A stretch of DNA of 64,000 bases from Pleomorphomonas oryzae DSM 16300 (lineage in GTDB: Bacteria; Pseudomonadota; Alphaproteobacteria; Rhizobiales; Pleomorphomonadaceae), in contig NZ_AUHB01000005.1 in assembly GCF_000422965.1 (NCBI RefSeq), forward strand, positions 186,001 to 250,000, in the 5' to 3' direction. Under the pieces are notes generated by a model, which saw only the letters and a list, made by a program, of their open reading frames with translations, ran no database searches and was not told the origin of the DNA. Of this stretch, positions 23,211-32,960 are shown piece after piece. Position 1 is the stretch's first letter, and every line of letters starts with the position of its first letter. A program made the position numbers and the translations under genes.

Positions 23211-24743
23211 TCAGGGGTGGTTCACCGCCAGTCGCGGCCCCATGTCGGCATCGATGATCTCGGGCTTTGAAGCATTGATCACCCCGTCCCAGCCCCCGCC
23301 GAGCGCTTTGTTGAGGGCGATATAGTTCGTCGCCAGCGTGATGCGGCTTGCGACCAGAGCATCCTCGGCGCTGTAGAGAGATCGTTCCGCGTCCAGCACC
23401 CGGAGGAAGTCGATGGAGCCGCCTTGATAGAGCGAGCGCGACAGAGTCGTCGCCTGTCGGTATGCTTCGGCCGATGCCACCAACCGTTGGTAACGGATGC
23501 GTTCCTGGGCGGTGGCGACAAGCGCGTTCTCCACCTCTTCGAGCGCCCGAAGCACGGCTGCCTGATATCCCACAAAATTCTGATCACGCTGCGCCTGCGC
23601 GACCTCGACCGCGGCCTTCAACTGTCCGCCATTGAAGAGTGGCACGCTCAGGGTCGGGCCGAAGGACCAACCTATGGAGGAACTCTTGGCCAGATCGCCA
23701 ACCTTGAGCCCGGTTGTTGCGATGTTGCCGGTGAGGCTCACCGTCGGATAGCGTGCCGCCTCGGCCTGACCGATCCTGGCGGACGATTGCGCCAGCAGCC
23801 GCTCGGCCTGCCGCACGTCCGGCCGCGATGAAAGGATGTCGGCAGGAATGCCGGCCGGCATGGGCAGTTTCGGTCTCGGGATCGGGCCACCGCGCTTCAT
23901 GCGCGCGGTCAAGTCGCCCGGCGCGCGTCCGGTCAGCACGCTCAATCGATGCACGGCGGCGGCATAGGCGACTTCAAGACTCGGAATGGCCGCTTCGGTC
24001 GAACTAGTTTGCCCGGCTGAGTTGGCGACGTCGACGGCCGAGGCCGCGCCCGCCTCGAAGCGGGTGAGGGTCAGTTGTCCGGTTTCGCGCTGGGCGGCGG
24101 CCGTGCGTTGCGCCAATGCGATACGCGCTTGGTAGCCGCGTGCCTGGACGTAGTTGGAGGCGACATCGCCCACGAGCGTGAGCAGTGCCAGCCGAAGCTG
24201 CTCGTCGGTTGCCTCCACGCCGTAGCGCGCAGCCTCCGTGCCGCGCTGGTTCTTGCCGAACAGGTCAATCTCCCAACTAGCGTCGAGGCCCGCCTGAAAC
24301 TGGTCGATCGTCTGGCTGCTGGACGCGTCGCTTCCGCCGGACGCTTTCGAAGTGCTCTTCTGGCGCGTGGCGGAGTCGGTGTTTCTGATTGTCGGGAACA
24401 ACGTTCCTACCGTTTGACGATAGGTAGCGCGAGCCTCCTTGACGCGGGCTTTCGCGGTCGCGACATCAAGATTGCCTTGAACCGCCTCTTCGATCAGCGA
24501 GTTCAGCAGCGGGTCGTTGAAACGGGCCCACCAGCGCGATAGCTGCGGCTTCGCCGATGTCGACGCCTGATCGGCTGCGCCGAACTTTGCCGGAAGTACG
24601 AGCGAGGGGGTCATGTAATCCGGACCCACCGCGCAGGCACCAAGCGCCAAGGCCAGCGATAGGGCTCCTATCAACCGTTCGCTTCCCGCTCGGCTCCTGT
24701 TTCGGCCGCTTAACATGCCGACTGGCTGCCTTGCGTCACTCAT
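23211..24743 (-). CDS. Outer-membrane efflux lipoprotein (NodT/OprM family)
   Basis: TolC-like outer-membrane channel of the RND pump encoded just upstream. The start MSDARQPVGMLSGRN (510 residues) was chosen because AGAAGGACTGCGCA precedes it; an ATG 36 bp upstream overlaps the RND stop but has no ribosome-binding site. A lipoprotein signal ends in the lipobox LALALGAC, followed by AVGPDYMTPS typical of this family. Two OEP repeats follow, with SSRPDVRQAERLLAQSSARIGQAEAARYPTV as the usual family marker (shown here in parts). It is the third gene of the adaptor-pump-channel operon. Confidence 0.93.
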   Translation of the reverse strand: MSDARQPVGMLSGRNRSRAGSERLIGALSLALALGACAVGPDYMTPSLVLPAKFGAADQASTSAKPQLSRWWARFNDPLLNSLIEEAVQGNLDVATAKARVKEARATYRQTVGTLFPTIRNTDSATRQKSTSKASGGSDASSSQTIDQFQAGLDASWEIDLFGKNQRGTEAARYGVEATDEQLRLALLTLVGDVASNYVQARGYQARIALAQRTAAAQRETGQLTLTRFEAGAASAVDVANSAGQTSSTEAAIPSLEVAYAAAVHRLSVLTGRAPGDLTARMKRGGPIPRPKLPMPAGIPADILSSRPDVRQAERLLAQSSARIGQAEAARYPTVSLTGNIATTGLKVGDLAKSSSIGWSFGPTLSVPLFNGGQLKAAVEVAQAQRDQNFVGYQAAVLRALEEVENALVATAQERIRYQRLVASAEAYRQATTLSRSLYQGGSIDFLRVLDAERSLYSAEDALVASRITLATNYIALNKALGGGWDGVINASKPEIIDADMGPRLAVNHP

Positions 24744-24768
24744 TGCGCAGTCCTTCTGGCAATTTTGG

Positions 24769-27700
24769 TTAGTGCTCATGTGTCGGCACCGTGTTTTTCT
24801 GGGGAGGGATGGCTGAGGCAGGCTCGCGTCGGCTGACCAGCCGCATCACCAAGACGTAGAAGACAGGTACGAAAAACACCGCGAGAACGGTCGCCGAAAC
24901 CATGCCGCCGAACACGCCGGTGCCGATGGCATGCTGCGTTTCGGAGCTTGCGCCATGCGCAAGCATCAGCGGAACGACGCCGAGCGCGAAGGCGAACGAT
25001 GTCATCAGGATGGGCCTTAGCCGTAGTCGTGCGGCCTCGATGACGGCGGCATGGATGCTCCGGCCGTCACTGTGAAGGTTCTTGGCGAACTCGACGATAA
25101 GGATTGCATTCTTAGCGGACAGACCAATGATGGTGATCAGACCGACCTTGAAGAAGACGTCATTTTCCAGTCCCCGAAGAAGAACCGCCGCAACAGCGCC
25201 AAAGATGCCGAGTGGCACGATCAGCATGACGGAGAGCGGAATCGACCAGCTCTCATAGAGCGCGGCCAGAACCAGGAAAACCACCAGCATCGACAGGCCG
25301 AGCAGTAACGGGGCCTGCGAGGCGGACTGTCTTTCCTGCAGCGACTGGCCCGTCCATTCAACCATGAAGCCGGATGGGAGCTGTGAGGCTAGCCGTTCCA
25401 TCTCCGCCATGGCATCGCCGCTGGACACGCCGGGAGCGCCACTTCCGGAAATGCGCGCTGCCGGATAGCCGTTGTACCGCACAAGCTGCAGAGGGCTCGC
25501 CTCCCAGATTGGCGTCACAACTTCCGCCAGCGAAACCATGCCACCGGCGTTATTGCGGACGTAGAGCTTCAGCACGTCGTCGACTTGCATGCGGTTCGGC
25601 GCATCGGCCTGGACGATCACTTGCTGCAGGCGTCCTGCATTGGGAAAATCATTGACATAGGTCGACCCGATCGCCGCCGTCAGCGTGTCGCTGATTGCGG
25701 AGTAGGGCACGCCGAGCGCCTCGGCTTTCTGCCGGTCGATCTTCAGTGTGACGCCGGCGCCACTCGGCAAGCCCTCCGGGTAGACGCCGGTGACGAGCTT
25801 GCTTTGCGCGGCTAGCCGGAGAAGCTGATCCTGGGCGGCTTGCAAGGCAGCCTCTCCACGACCGGCACGGTCTTCCAGACGCAGCGAGAAGCCGGACGTG
25901 GTGCCGAGTTCCTCGATCGCCGCCGGCTTGAGGCTCATGACAGTGCCTTCGGGCACGGCGGCCATCGCCTCGGTCACCGAGGCGATTTCCTCGTCCACCG
26001 TGGTTGTCCGCTGGCTCCAGTCCTTCAGGGTGGTAAATGACATCGCGGCGTTTGGCCCCGAGCCGGAGAAGCCGAAGCCGAGAATGGAGGTGCTGTTCTC
26101 TACATCGGGCCTCGACATGACATGCTTGTCGAACATGGCGACGATCGCGCGCGTGCGCTCGGCCGTGGCGTTTGCCGGCAGGGAAAAGGAGGTCAGGAAA
26201 TTGCCTTGATCTTCCTGCGGAACGAAGGCCGACGGCAATCGCGCATAGCCATAGGCCAACGCGGCGACGATGACGGCATAAAGCGCCATCATCCGGCCGC
26301 CGCGCCGTACCAGGGTGGCCACCCAACCGGCGTAACCGTTCGTGACCCGGTCGAAGCCCCGGTTGAACCAGCCAAAGAAGCCCTTCTTGACATGTTGTCC
26401 CGGGTCGACTGGCTTCAACAGCGTTGCGCAAAGCGCCGGCGTCAATGTCAATGCCAGGAAGGCCGAAAACAGGATGGATACGGCCATCGATAGCGTGAAC
26501 TGCCGATAGATCGCGCCGACAGAGCCGCCGGCGAGACCCATCGGAACGAACACCGCTACCAGCACCAGGGTGATGCCGATCACGGCGCCGGTGATCTCGC
26601 TCATCGCCTTTCGGGTAGCTTCCTTGGGCGGCAGGCCTTGGCTTGCCATGATGCGCTCGACGTTTTCGACCACGACGATGGCGTCGTCGACGATGATGCC
26701 GATCGCCAACACCATGCCGAACATGGTCAGCGCGTTGATCGAGAAGCCGGCAGCCCACATGACGGCGAAGGTGCCGAGCAGGGCGATCGGCGCGACGATC
26801 GCCGGGATCAGGGTATAGCGGATCTTCTGCAGGAAGAGCAGCATCACCAGGAAGACCAGTACCATGGCCTCGGCAAGCGTCTGGACCACCTTCTGGATGG
26901 AGACTTTGACAAAGGGCGCGGTATCGAAGGGTATGGCATACTCCATTCCCTCAGGCATTGACCGGGAAAGCTCCGCAAGACGGGCGCGCACCGCCGCGGC
27001 GGTGCGTACGGCGTTTGCTCCCGGCGTCATTTGGATCGCAGCGCCCGTAGCCGGCTGGCCATTGCTGAGGATCGAGAAACTTAGGGTCTGCGCGCCGAGT
27101 TCGATGCGCGCCACGTCGCCGAGAAGAAGTTTCGAGCCGTCGGGTTCGGAGCGCAGCACGATCGCAGCGAATTCCTCAGGCGTCGTCAACTGGCTATAGA
27201 CCGAGAGCGGGATGCTGACCTTCTGCCCCGGTACGGTCGGCTCGTCGCCGACGCGTCCCGGTGCGATCTGGGCATTCTGACTCGAAATGGCCTGGGTAAT
27301 CTGCGCCAGCGAGAGCGAATAGGACACGAGCTTGGCCGGGTCGACCCAGATCCGCATTGCCTTATCCGAGCCGAACGCCTGGACACGACCGACGCCCTCG
27401 ATGCGTTTTAGCTCCTCGGTTATATTGCGGGCCAGATAGTCGCCGAGCGCGAGCGGATCGTATCTGCCGTCTTTTGAATTGAGCGTCACCATCATGAGAA
27501 AGCCGGAAGAGGCTGCCTCGACTGTCACGCCGGATCGCCTGACCGTTTCGGGAAGTCGCGGCTCGGCCCCCTTGAGACGATTCTGAACGTCCACCTGCGC
27601 CATTTCGGGGTCGGTGCCGGGCTTGAAGGTCGCAGTGATGCTGGCGCTGCCGGATGTGTCGGCGGTCGACTCGAAGTAGAGCAGGTTCTTGACGCTCGAC

Positions 27701-27906
27701 AGCTCTCGCTCGATCACACTGACGACGCTGTCGTTCATCGTCTGCGGCGTCGCGCCGGTATAGGTGGCGTAGATCGAGATGGAAGGTGGCGCGATTGTCG
27801 GAAAGCGCGAAATTGGCAACTGCGGGATCGAGATGACACCGAGCAGCACGATGAAGATGGCGATGACCCAGGCGAAAACTGGCCGGTTAATGAAAAACTG
27901 AGGCAT
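24769..27906 (-). CDS. RND multidrug efflux transporter (AcrB/HAE1 family)
   Basis: Proton-driven inner-membrane pump of 1045 residues with the usual twelve transmembrane helices and two large periplasmic loops. N-terminal PQFFINRPVFAWVIAI, and the proton-relay residues Asp-Asp in GIIVDDAIVVVENVER (TM4) and Lys in LSAKNAILIVEFAKN (TM10), mark it as HAE1 (drug and amphiphile export), not a metal pump. It lies 11 bp after the adaptor gene and 25 bp before the channel gene. No TetR-type repressor is adjacent, which is unusual for such operons. Substrates cannot be told from sequence. Confidence 0.95.
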   Translation of the reverse strand: MPQFFINRPVFAWVIAIFIVLLGVISIPQLPISRFPTIAPPSISIYATYTGATPQTMNDSVVSVIERELSSVKNLLYFESTADTSGSASITATFKPGTDPEMAQVDVQNRLKGAEPRLPETVRRSGVTVEAASSGFLMMVTLNSKDGRYDPLALGDYLARNITEELKRIEGVGRVQAFGSDKAMRIWVDPAKLVSYSLSLAQITQAISSQNAQIAPGRVGDEPTVPGQKVSIPLSVYSQLTTPEEFAAIVLRSEPDGSKLLLGDVARIELGAQTLSFSILSNGQPATGAAIQMTPGANAVRTAAAVRARLAELSRSMPEGMEYAIPFDTAPFVKVSIQKVVQTLAEAMVLVFLVMLLFLQKIRYTLIPAIVAPIALLGTFAVMWAAGFSINALTMFGMVLAIGIIVDDAIVVVENVERIMASQGLPPKEATRKAMSEITGAVIGITLVLVAVFVPMGLAGGSVGAIYRQFTLSMAVSILFSAFLALTLTPALCATLLKPVDPGQHVKKGFFGWFNRGFDRVTNGYAGWVATLVRRGGRMMALYAVIVAALAYGYARLPSAFVPQEDQGNFLTSFSLPANATAERTRAIVAMFDKHVMSRPDVENSTSILGFGFSGSGPNAAMSFTTLKDWSQRTTTVDEEIASVTEAMAAVPEGTVMSLKPAAIEELGTTSGFSLRLEDRAGRGEAALQAAQDQLLRLAAQSKLVTGVYPEGLPSGAGVTLKIDRQKAEALGVPYSAISDTLTAAIGSTYVNDFPNAGRLQQVIVQADAPNRMQVDDVLKLYVRNNAGGMVSLAEVVTPIWEASPLQLVRYNGYPAARISGSGAPGVSSGDAMAEMERLASQLPSGFMVEWTGQSLQERQSASQAPLLLGLSMLVVFLVLAALYESWSIPLSVMLIVPLGIFGAVAAVLLRGLENDVFFKVGLITIIGLSAKNAILIVEFAKNLHSDGRSIHAAVIEAARLRLRPILMTSFAFALGVVPLMLAHGASSETQHAIGTGVFGGMVSATVLAVFFVPVFYVLVMRLVSRREPASAIPPQKNTVPTHEH

Positions 27907-27917
27907 GGCCTTCTCTC

Positions 27918-29102
27918 TTAATTCTGCGCCGGAACTACAGCATTCGGGGCTGCGCCCTTTGCCTCGAAGCGAGCGGTCTGGAGGACAGCGTCCTCCTGAA
28001 CCCGATCCTGGCCTTGCACGACAACCGTCTCGCCCGGCTTGAGACCGGAATTGACAATGGTGCGGCCATCGATGGTCTCACCGAGCTCGACGGGCCGCCG
28101 CACACCCTTCTTTTGATCGTCAACGATCACCAACTGCGGACCCCCGGAGGAATTGCGCACGATCGCCTCTTGTGGGACCAGCAACGCGTCGTGTCGGACG
28201 CCGCGCGGCAAGCGAGCGCGGACATACATGCCGGGTAAAAGAGCGCGGTTGGAGTTACGGACTTCCACCCTGACGGTGACATTGCCCGTGCCCGGATCGA
28301 CGCTAATGTCGGAAAACAGCGCACGGCCGGTCATCGGGTAGGGCTTGCCGCTCGCCGCGAACAACGCGACCGGGACCTTTGACGCATCGTCGAGTTGACC
28401 CGACTGCTCGGCTTCCCTGATCACATCCATCTGCGAGGCCGGCTGCTTGACGTCAACGTAGACTTGGTCGATCTGCTGGATACGGGCGAGCGTATCTGCC
28501 CCGGAGGCGGACACCAGCGCGCCCTCGCTCACAAGCGCCTGACCAATCCGACCGGCGATCGGGGCGCGGATCGTGGCAAATTCGAGATCCAAGCGCCGCC
28601 GTTGCAACGTGGCCCGAGCTTCGGCGACATTGGCCTTCGCCTGGGCGAGATCTGCTACCGCCTCGTCATAGGCATCGCGGCTGATGGCCTTGCTCTCGAC
28701 GAGCTGCTTTGCCCGATCGAACTTCGTCTGTGAGCGGACGAGACCGGCTTCGGCTCTTTGCAGCGCGGCGGTGGCGCTATCGACATCCGCCTTGAACGGT
28801 TCGGGGTTGATCTGAAAGAGTTCCTGGCCGGCCTCAACCTCGGAGCCCTGCTCGAACAGCCGTTTCTGAATAATGCCGCCGACCTGTGCCCGAATCTCGG
28901 CTGTCCGGAAAGCCGCGACCCGTCCCGGAAGCTCGTCGACGATTGTCACTGTTTCCGGCTTTACCGAAATCACCGTCACCAGCGCCGGAGGAGTCGTCTC
29001 TTTCGCGTCGGTGCTACCGGCCTTGTTCTCGGTGCATCCGGCGAGGGCCAGGGCAGCCAATGTACAGGTGACGATCGAGATAAAAGAAGAGATGCGAGCC
29101 AT
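27918..29102 (-). CDS. RND efflux periplasmic adaptor (AcrA/MexE-like lipoprotein)
   Basis: Membrane-fusion protein linking the RND pump to its outer-membrane channel. It has 394 residues, a lipoprotein signal with lipobox ALALAGC, a barrel-sandwich segment (AEIRAQVGGIIQKRLFEQG then VEAGQELFQINPEPF), a long coiled-coil hairpin (about 95-165, with the family phrase AISRDAYDEA), and the returning lipoyl half (TIRAPIAGRIGQALVSEGALV). It is the first gene of the operon; its promoter must lie in the 390-bp gap at 29103-29493. Confidence 0.94.
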   Translation of the reverse strand: MARISSFISIVTCTLAALALAGCTENKAGSTDAKETTPPALVTVISVKPETVTIVDELPGRVAAFRTAEIRAQVGGIIQKRLFEQGSEVEAGQELFQINPEPFKADVDSATAALQRAEAGLVRSQTKFDRAKQLVESKAISRDAYDEAVADLAQAKANVAEARATLQRRRLDLEFATIRAPIAGRIGQALVSEGALVSASGADTLARIQQIDQVYVDVKQPASQMDVIREAEQSGQLDDASKVPVALFAASGKPYPMTGRALFSDISVDPGTGNVTVRVEVRNSNRALLPGMYVRARLPRGVRHDALLVPQEAIVRNSSGGPQLVIVDDQKKGVRRPVELGETIDGRTIVNSGLKPGETVVVQGQDRVQEDAVLQTARFEAKGAAPNAVVPAQN

Positions 29103-29493
29103 CTTCCGGGTCCTGGGCTATCGGCGCGGCATAGGCGCGCTTGTTCTGCGTCCTTTGCTTTGTCTTCGTCTGGAGGCCATTGAGGTTATGTGGAGATTTG
29201 TTGGATGCCGACTCTGCTGCCCAATCTTGTCGGTTCGGGATGTCATCCAACGCCGGGAAGAACGCGCGAAAGACGGTCGGCGTACGGCGGGCAAGCTTCG
29301 TGGAGGGTGGTTCCGGCGACCGCTTCAGGACCACGTCACGAAGGCGCGATCGACAAGCGCCCCCGTATGAGAAAGCGCCGACTGCTCCATTGGGGCGTTG
29401 CCTACCCGGCCAAACCAGATGGGCGTCTGTAGTTTGACAAGAGTGGCCTTTGGACTCTCGTTTCACTGGCCGGTGATGCGCAATGGCGGCCGG
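29103..29493. other. Intergenic region upstream of the RND operon (391 bp)
   Basis: Must contain the RND operon promoter. No repressor gene, clear palindrome or conserved frame was seen; overlapping frames on both strands are low-complexity and Arg/Pro-rich, as expected of chance frames. Confidence 0.5.
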
Positions 29494-29730
29494 TCACCGG
29501 GCGCAATGCTCGATTGGCGTGTCCGAGGAATGCACCAGGCACGTCGTCAGAGTGCCCTGCACAGGCCGCGGATTCATCAACACGAGCAGGATCAACGGGC
29601 CCAAGAGGAAGCCGACGGCGGCGACGAGACCGAACAAAAGCCTGAATGCCATACGCGTTCGGTTCGCCAGATCGCGTAGAAAGGCATAGCGTGAAAACGC
29701 CACGGGTCGTTGAGCAAATCGTTTGTCCAT
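29494..29730 (-). CDS. Small membrane protein of unknown function
   Basis: A 78-residue protein starting MDKRFAQRPVAFSRYAFL, with basic N-terminal residues, then a long hydrophobic stretch (FRLLFGLVAAVGFLLGPLILLVLM) that could form one or a tight pair of helices, and a short outside tail with two cysteines. It begins 157 bp after the stop of the large unknown secreted protein upstream and reads in the same direction. A TTG start at 29883, 4 bp behind that stop, would give 129 residues, but the extra part looks non-coding. Function not recognised. Confidence 0.5.
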   Translation of the reverse strand: MDKRFAQRPVAFSRYAFLRDLANRTRMAFRLLFGLVAAVGFLLGPLILLVLMNPRPVQGTLTTCLVHSSDTPIEHCAR

Positions 29731-29886
29731 GCCGCCGATCCAAAAAACGCATCCAGTCGAGCCGTAGATCCGAGCACCGCTCGGTCCCATTGAATCGGAT
29801 CGGCGCTCAAAGCTTCTGTTGGCAGCACCGTCATTTCCGAAGCGGGTCGCGACGAGGCAAACCGCCGAGACGAAACGGTGCAAGCG

Positions 29887-31338
29887 TTACCTGCCATCCT
29901 TGCGGCGCAAATTCGGATCGTTCCCATCACTCTGATCCGAAGTGCCGACCCCGGCATTCTCAGGGTTGCCGGCCCAGCCATCGGGTACAATTTCTTCTTG
30001 CGTGGGCGGCGCTTGCTCGACCGACGGCTCACCGAGCTCTTCCGGCGGCGCAACTTTCTCGGGATCAGGCTCCGGCTCGTCAAGCCCATGTGGTTCAGGC
30101 AGGGGAGCTACGGGCTCAGCTTCGCCGGCCCGATCTGACACATCCGGCTCGTGGTCCTCAATGCGAATTTCCGTGTCGCCATCGGTCGTGCCTGGCTGCA
30201 CAGTTTCGGGTATCGGAGCTCCCTTTTCGACAGGATCGCTGTTTGACGGGATGTCGACCGAAGACGATGAGACTTCCGATATCTGCTCGGCCGCAATGGC
30301 CGGATTGTCGAACTCGACAACCGGAGCATTGCTGGAAATGTCGGCGGCGCGTGGAGGTAGGTCAGTGAAGTCGGCGGCGGATGTTTCCGCCCGCTCGACC
30401 AGCACGTTGATTTCCTGAGTGACGTAGACATCGACCTGCTGGTTGATGCTGTTGTCGACCGTAACGTCGATCGCCTCGGGAACGGCGAAGGAGTTTACGA
30501 AGAAATCTTCGGATGCTGCATCGTAGTAACCTTCGTAATACCCATCCCAGTAGCCTTCGTAAAATGCGGATGATCGTATATCCTCGGCCCAGTAGTCATG
30601 GAATTGTGGGGAATAGACTTCTGAGACGGCGGCGTATCCCACCATGGTGCCGCTAATGAAAGACAAGGAGAGCAAGGTGCTCTGATAGGTCTCGAAAGTG
30701 ATCGGTCTGCTGTTGATCCGCTCGACTTCGACATAGACATATTCCACTTCGCGGCGGGCCAGGGGCTCGGCTGTGAACTGCGTACGACGGTGCGCGATTT
30801 CGGCCTCCAGACGAGCCACGCGTTGCTTCAGCTCTTGCAACTGCGCCTGCGTCACGGACTTCGATTTGCCGGTAGAAGGCGCCAGGGCATAATGGGCTGA
30901 GAAGGCAGCCCAGTTGGCCGAAAGCGCGCGCATGCCCTCCGCGACCGTGGGGTCGAACACCGAGACCATGCGATAGGTGCCCTGCAATCGGCCCACGGCC
31001 TGCGACATCTTGCGCATCGAAACTGAGACACGTCGACCATTGCGCTCCGTCAGGGCGCTCTTGAGCTGATTGAGCTCGCGGGCGGCATCCCGCGCACCTT
31101 CCAGCATCAAGGCATCGGCCGGGGATCGACGAGACTGCGGCTTCTGCCCATATGCGACGACAATGGTCGCGAGCGACCTGTGCATGCCGCTCAACAATTG
31201 TTTGGCATCGGCCTTTCGCGTCGTCGCCTGGGCGACCTCCGGCAGCAGAACGACACTTGGCAAGCTGATGCCGGTGAGCAACAGCGCGGCCAGTGCTGCC
31301 GGCCTCAGGACTTCGAGGAGCGGGACTTTCGGTCGCAT
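29887..31338 (-). CDS. Exported protein with coiled coil and acidic Pro-rich tail, unknown function
   Basis: A 483-residue protein not matched to any family I know. The N-terminus has a signal peptide or anchor (AALAALLLTGISLPSVVLL). Residues 45-215 are helical with a coiled-coil part (QAQLQELKQRVARLEAEIAHR). Around residues 265-282 lies a Tyr/Asp-rich cluster YWDGYYEGYYDA, then VDVTVDNSINQQVDVYVTQEINV. From about 315 to the end the chain is disordered, acidic and Pro/Glu-rich. It probably sits in the periplasm or on the envelope. The start follows AAGGATAATTTCCG. It is divergent from macA, with 437 bp between. Confidence 0.65.
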   Translation of the reverse strand: MRPKVPLLEVLRPAALAALLLTGISLPSVVLLPEVAQATTRKADAKQLLSGMHRSLATIVVAYGQKPQSRRSPADALMLEGARDAARELNQLKSALTERNGRRVSVSMRKMSQAVGRLQGTYRMVSVFDPTVAEGMRALSANWAAFSAHYALAPSTGKSKSVTQAQLQELKQRVARLEAEIAHRRTQFTAEPLARREVEYVYVEVERINSRPITFETYQSTLLSLSFISGTMVGYAAVSEVYSPQFHDYWAEDIRSSAFYEGYWDGYYEGYYDAASEDFFVNSFAVPEAIDVTVDNSINQQVDVYVTQEINVLVERAETSAADFTDLPPRAADISSNAPVVEFDNPAIAAEQISEVSSSSVDIPSNSDPVEKGAPIPETVQPGTTDGDTEIRIEDHEPDVSDRAGEAEPVAPLPEPHGLDEPEPDPEKVAPPEELGEPSVEQAPPTQEEIVPDGWAGNPENAGVGTSDQSDGNDPNLRRKDGR

Positions 31339-31775
31339 CGGAAATTATCCTTTTATGGGCGCCGTCGAATCCTTTCCTTTTCTCCCCAAGAATTCGCGCA
31401 GGATAGGTGGTGAATCTGTGAAGGCTCCGCCCCTGACCGGACGTGTCGGCCGGTCGAACGGTCCCGCTAGCGCCGGCCAAAACCGTCGGATGCGGCGCGG
31501 GCATCGCAGCCATCGCTTCATCAGTGAGGGGCCATTTGCACTGACGCTCCACGTGGCAAAACATGATGGACGGACCATCTCAGCTGCCATAGCCGGCCAG
31601 CGTTTCCACCAGACCTGCACATATCCTCCGCCCTCCCTGGGAGGAAATGGCGTCTATTGGCCATCATCAAGCACAGCGGACAATTGTTTCAGCCCCACTG
31701 GGCTGACGAGCAAGGTTGATCGGTTTGCTGCTGAGCACTCTTCCGAGCAGACAACCGCGATTGGTGAACTCAACG
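31339..31775. other. Divergent promoter region before macA (437 bp)
   Basis: Lies between the unknown exported protein and macA, which point away from each other, so both promoters should be here. No gene is supported and no clear operator was seen. Confidence 0.5.
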
Positions 31776-32960
31776 ATGAATCCGTCGAACCGTATTAGTC
31801 GAATTTTGGCGCTGGGAGGTGCGATCGCATTGGCACTGGTCGCCATTGCGGCGGCAAGAGGTGTTCTGGAGGACAAGCCACAGGCAGAGATGTTTACTGA
31901 GCCGGTCATGCTTGGGTCGGTTGAAGAAACTGTTCTCGCCAACGGCGTGCTCGAGCCTTCCCGGATCATCAGTGTCGGTGCGCAGGTATCGGGCCAGCTG
32001 AAAGCGCTCCATGTTGAACTCGGTCAGACCGTCAGAGCGGGCGACCTGATTGCCGAGATCGATTCCACGGTGCAGGGGAATGCTCTTCGCATTGCCGAAG
32101 CTGCCCTTGCAAACATCAAGGCACAGCACAAGGCGCGAAGCATTCAGCTGCGTCAGGCGGAAAAAGCCTTCAATAGACAGAGTGCCATGGCCCGGCAGCG
32201 GGCGACCTCAGTCGCGGAGCTTGAGACCGCTGAGGCAGCTTTCAGGACGCTCCAAGCAGAGGTCGAGTCGCTGGAGGCGCAGATCGCGCAGGCTGCGGTG
32301 GAGGTCGAGAACGCTAAAGCCAATCTCGGCTACACCAAAGTTACCGCGCCGATGGATGGCGTGGTGGTCGCGGTCGTGACCAAGGCCGGGCAGACACTCA
32401 ACTCCAACCAGGCTGTCCCCACTATCGTCGTGCTGGCGCAGCTCGACGTGATGTGTATGAAAGTTCAAATATCGGAAGCCGATATTGCCCGCGTGAAGCC
32501 CGGCCAAACTGTGCGATTTACGGTCATGGGTAATACACAGGCTCCGACTGTCAGCAAACTGGAGCAGATCGAGCCGGCTCCGGCAACGATCGCTACGGAA
32601 TCCGCGACTGCCACAACCCCGGGGCAGGCGGCACCGGCAGTCTACTTCAACGCACTGTTCACCACTCCCAACGTCGATGGCCGGCTGCGCCCCATGATGA
32701 CGGCCGTCGTGACAATCGTAGCAGGGCACGCCGAGGAAGTTCCGCTCGCCCCTTGGTCTGCCTTGACCGAACGGGACTCGAGCGGTCGCTACCGTGTACG
32801 CGTCCGCACCCCTTCCGGCGAACTCTCCGAGCGCCTGGTCACGATAGGAGTGACCGACCGGATCAAGGCTCAAGTCATTCGCGGTTTGAAGGTCGGCGAG
32901 GACGTCGTCATTCCTGCCGACGGCCAAGCATCGGACTCCAGCGCCATGGAGATGATGTGA
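31776..32960 (+). CDS. macA: MacA-like periplasmic adaptor of an ABC efflux system
   Basis: Membrane-fusion protein that couples the MacB ABC transporter to an outer-membrane channel. It has 394 residues, one N-terminal membrane anchor (ILALGGAIALALVAIAAA), the lipoyl half-motif GAQVSGQLKALHVELGQTV with AGDLIAEIDS, a coiled-coil hairpin (about 95-170), and the matching half YTKVTAPMDGVVVAVVTKAGQT. The in-frame ATG at 31776 gives the usual MacA length; 20 codons upstream are unlikely to be used. The stop codon overlaps the macB start (GTGA). No TolC gene is in this operon, so it may use a channel encoded elsewhere, perhaps one in this window. Confidence 0.92.
   Translation: MNPSNRISRILALGGAIALALVAIAAARGVLEDKPQAEMFTEPVMLGSVEETVLANGVLEPSRIISVGAQVSGQLKALHVELGQTVRAGDLIAEIDSTVQGNALRIAEAALANIKAQHKARSIQLRQAEKAFNRQSAMARQRATSVAELETAEAAFRTLQAEVESLEAQIAQAAVEVENAKANLGYTKVTAPMDGVVVAVVTKAGQTLNSNQAVPTIVVLAQLDVMCMKVQISEADIARVKPGQTVRFTVMGNTQAPTVSKLEQIEPAPATIATESATATTPGQAAPAVYFNALFTTPNVDGRLRPMMTAVVTIVAGHAEEVPLAPWSALTERDSSGRYRVRVRTPSGELSERLVTIGVTDRIKAQVIRGLKVGEDVVIPADGQASDSSAMEMM

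Noticed and set aside
29014-29466. 150-codon minus-strand frame overlapping the adaptor gene start
   Set aside because: Low-complexity, Arg/Pro/Ser-rich, overlaps a firm gene in another frame.
32753-32956. 68-codon N-terminal extension of MacB
   Set aside because: It is the macA coding region read in another frame; the GTG overlapping the macA stop is the better start.
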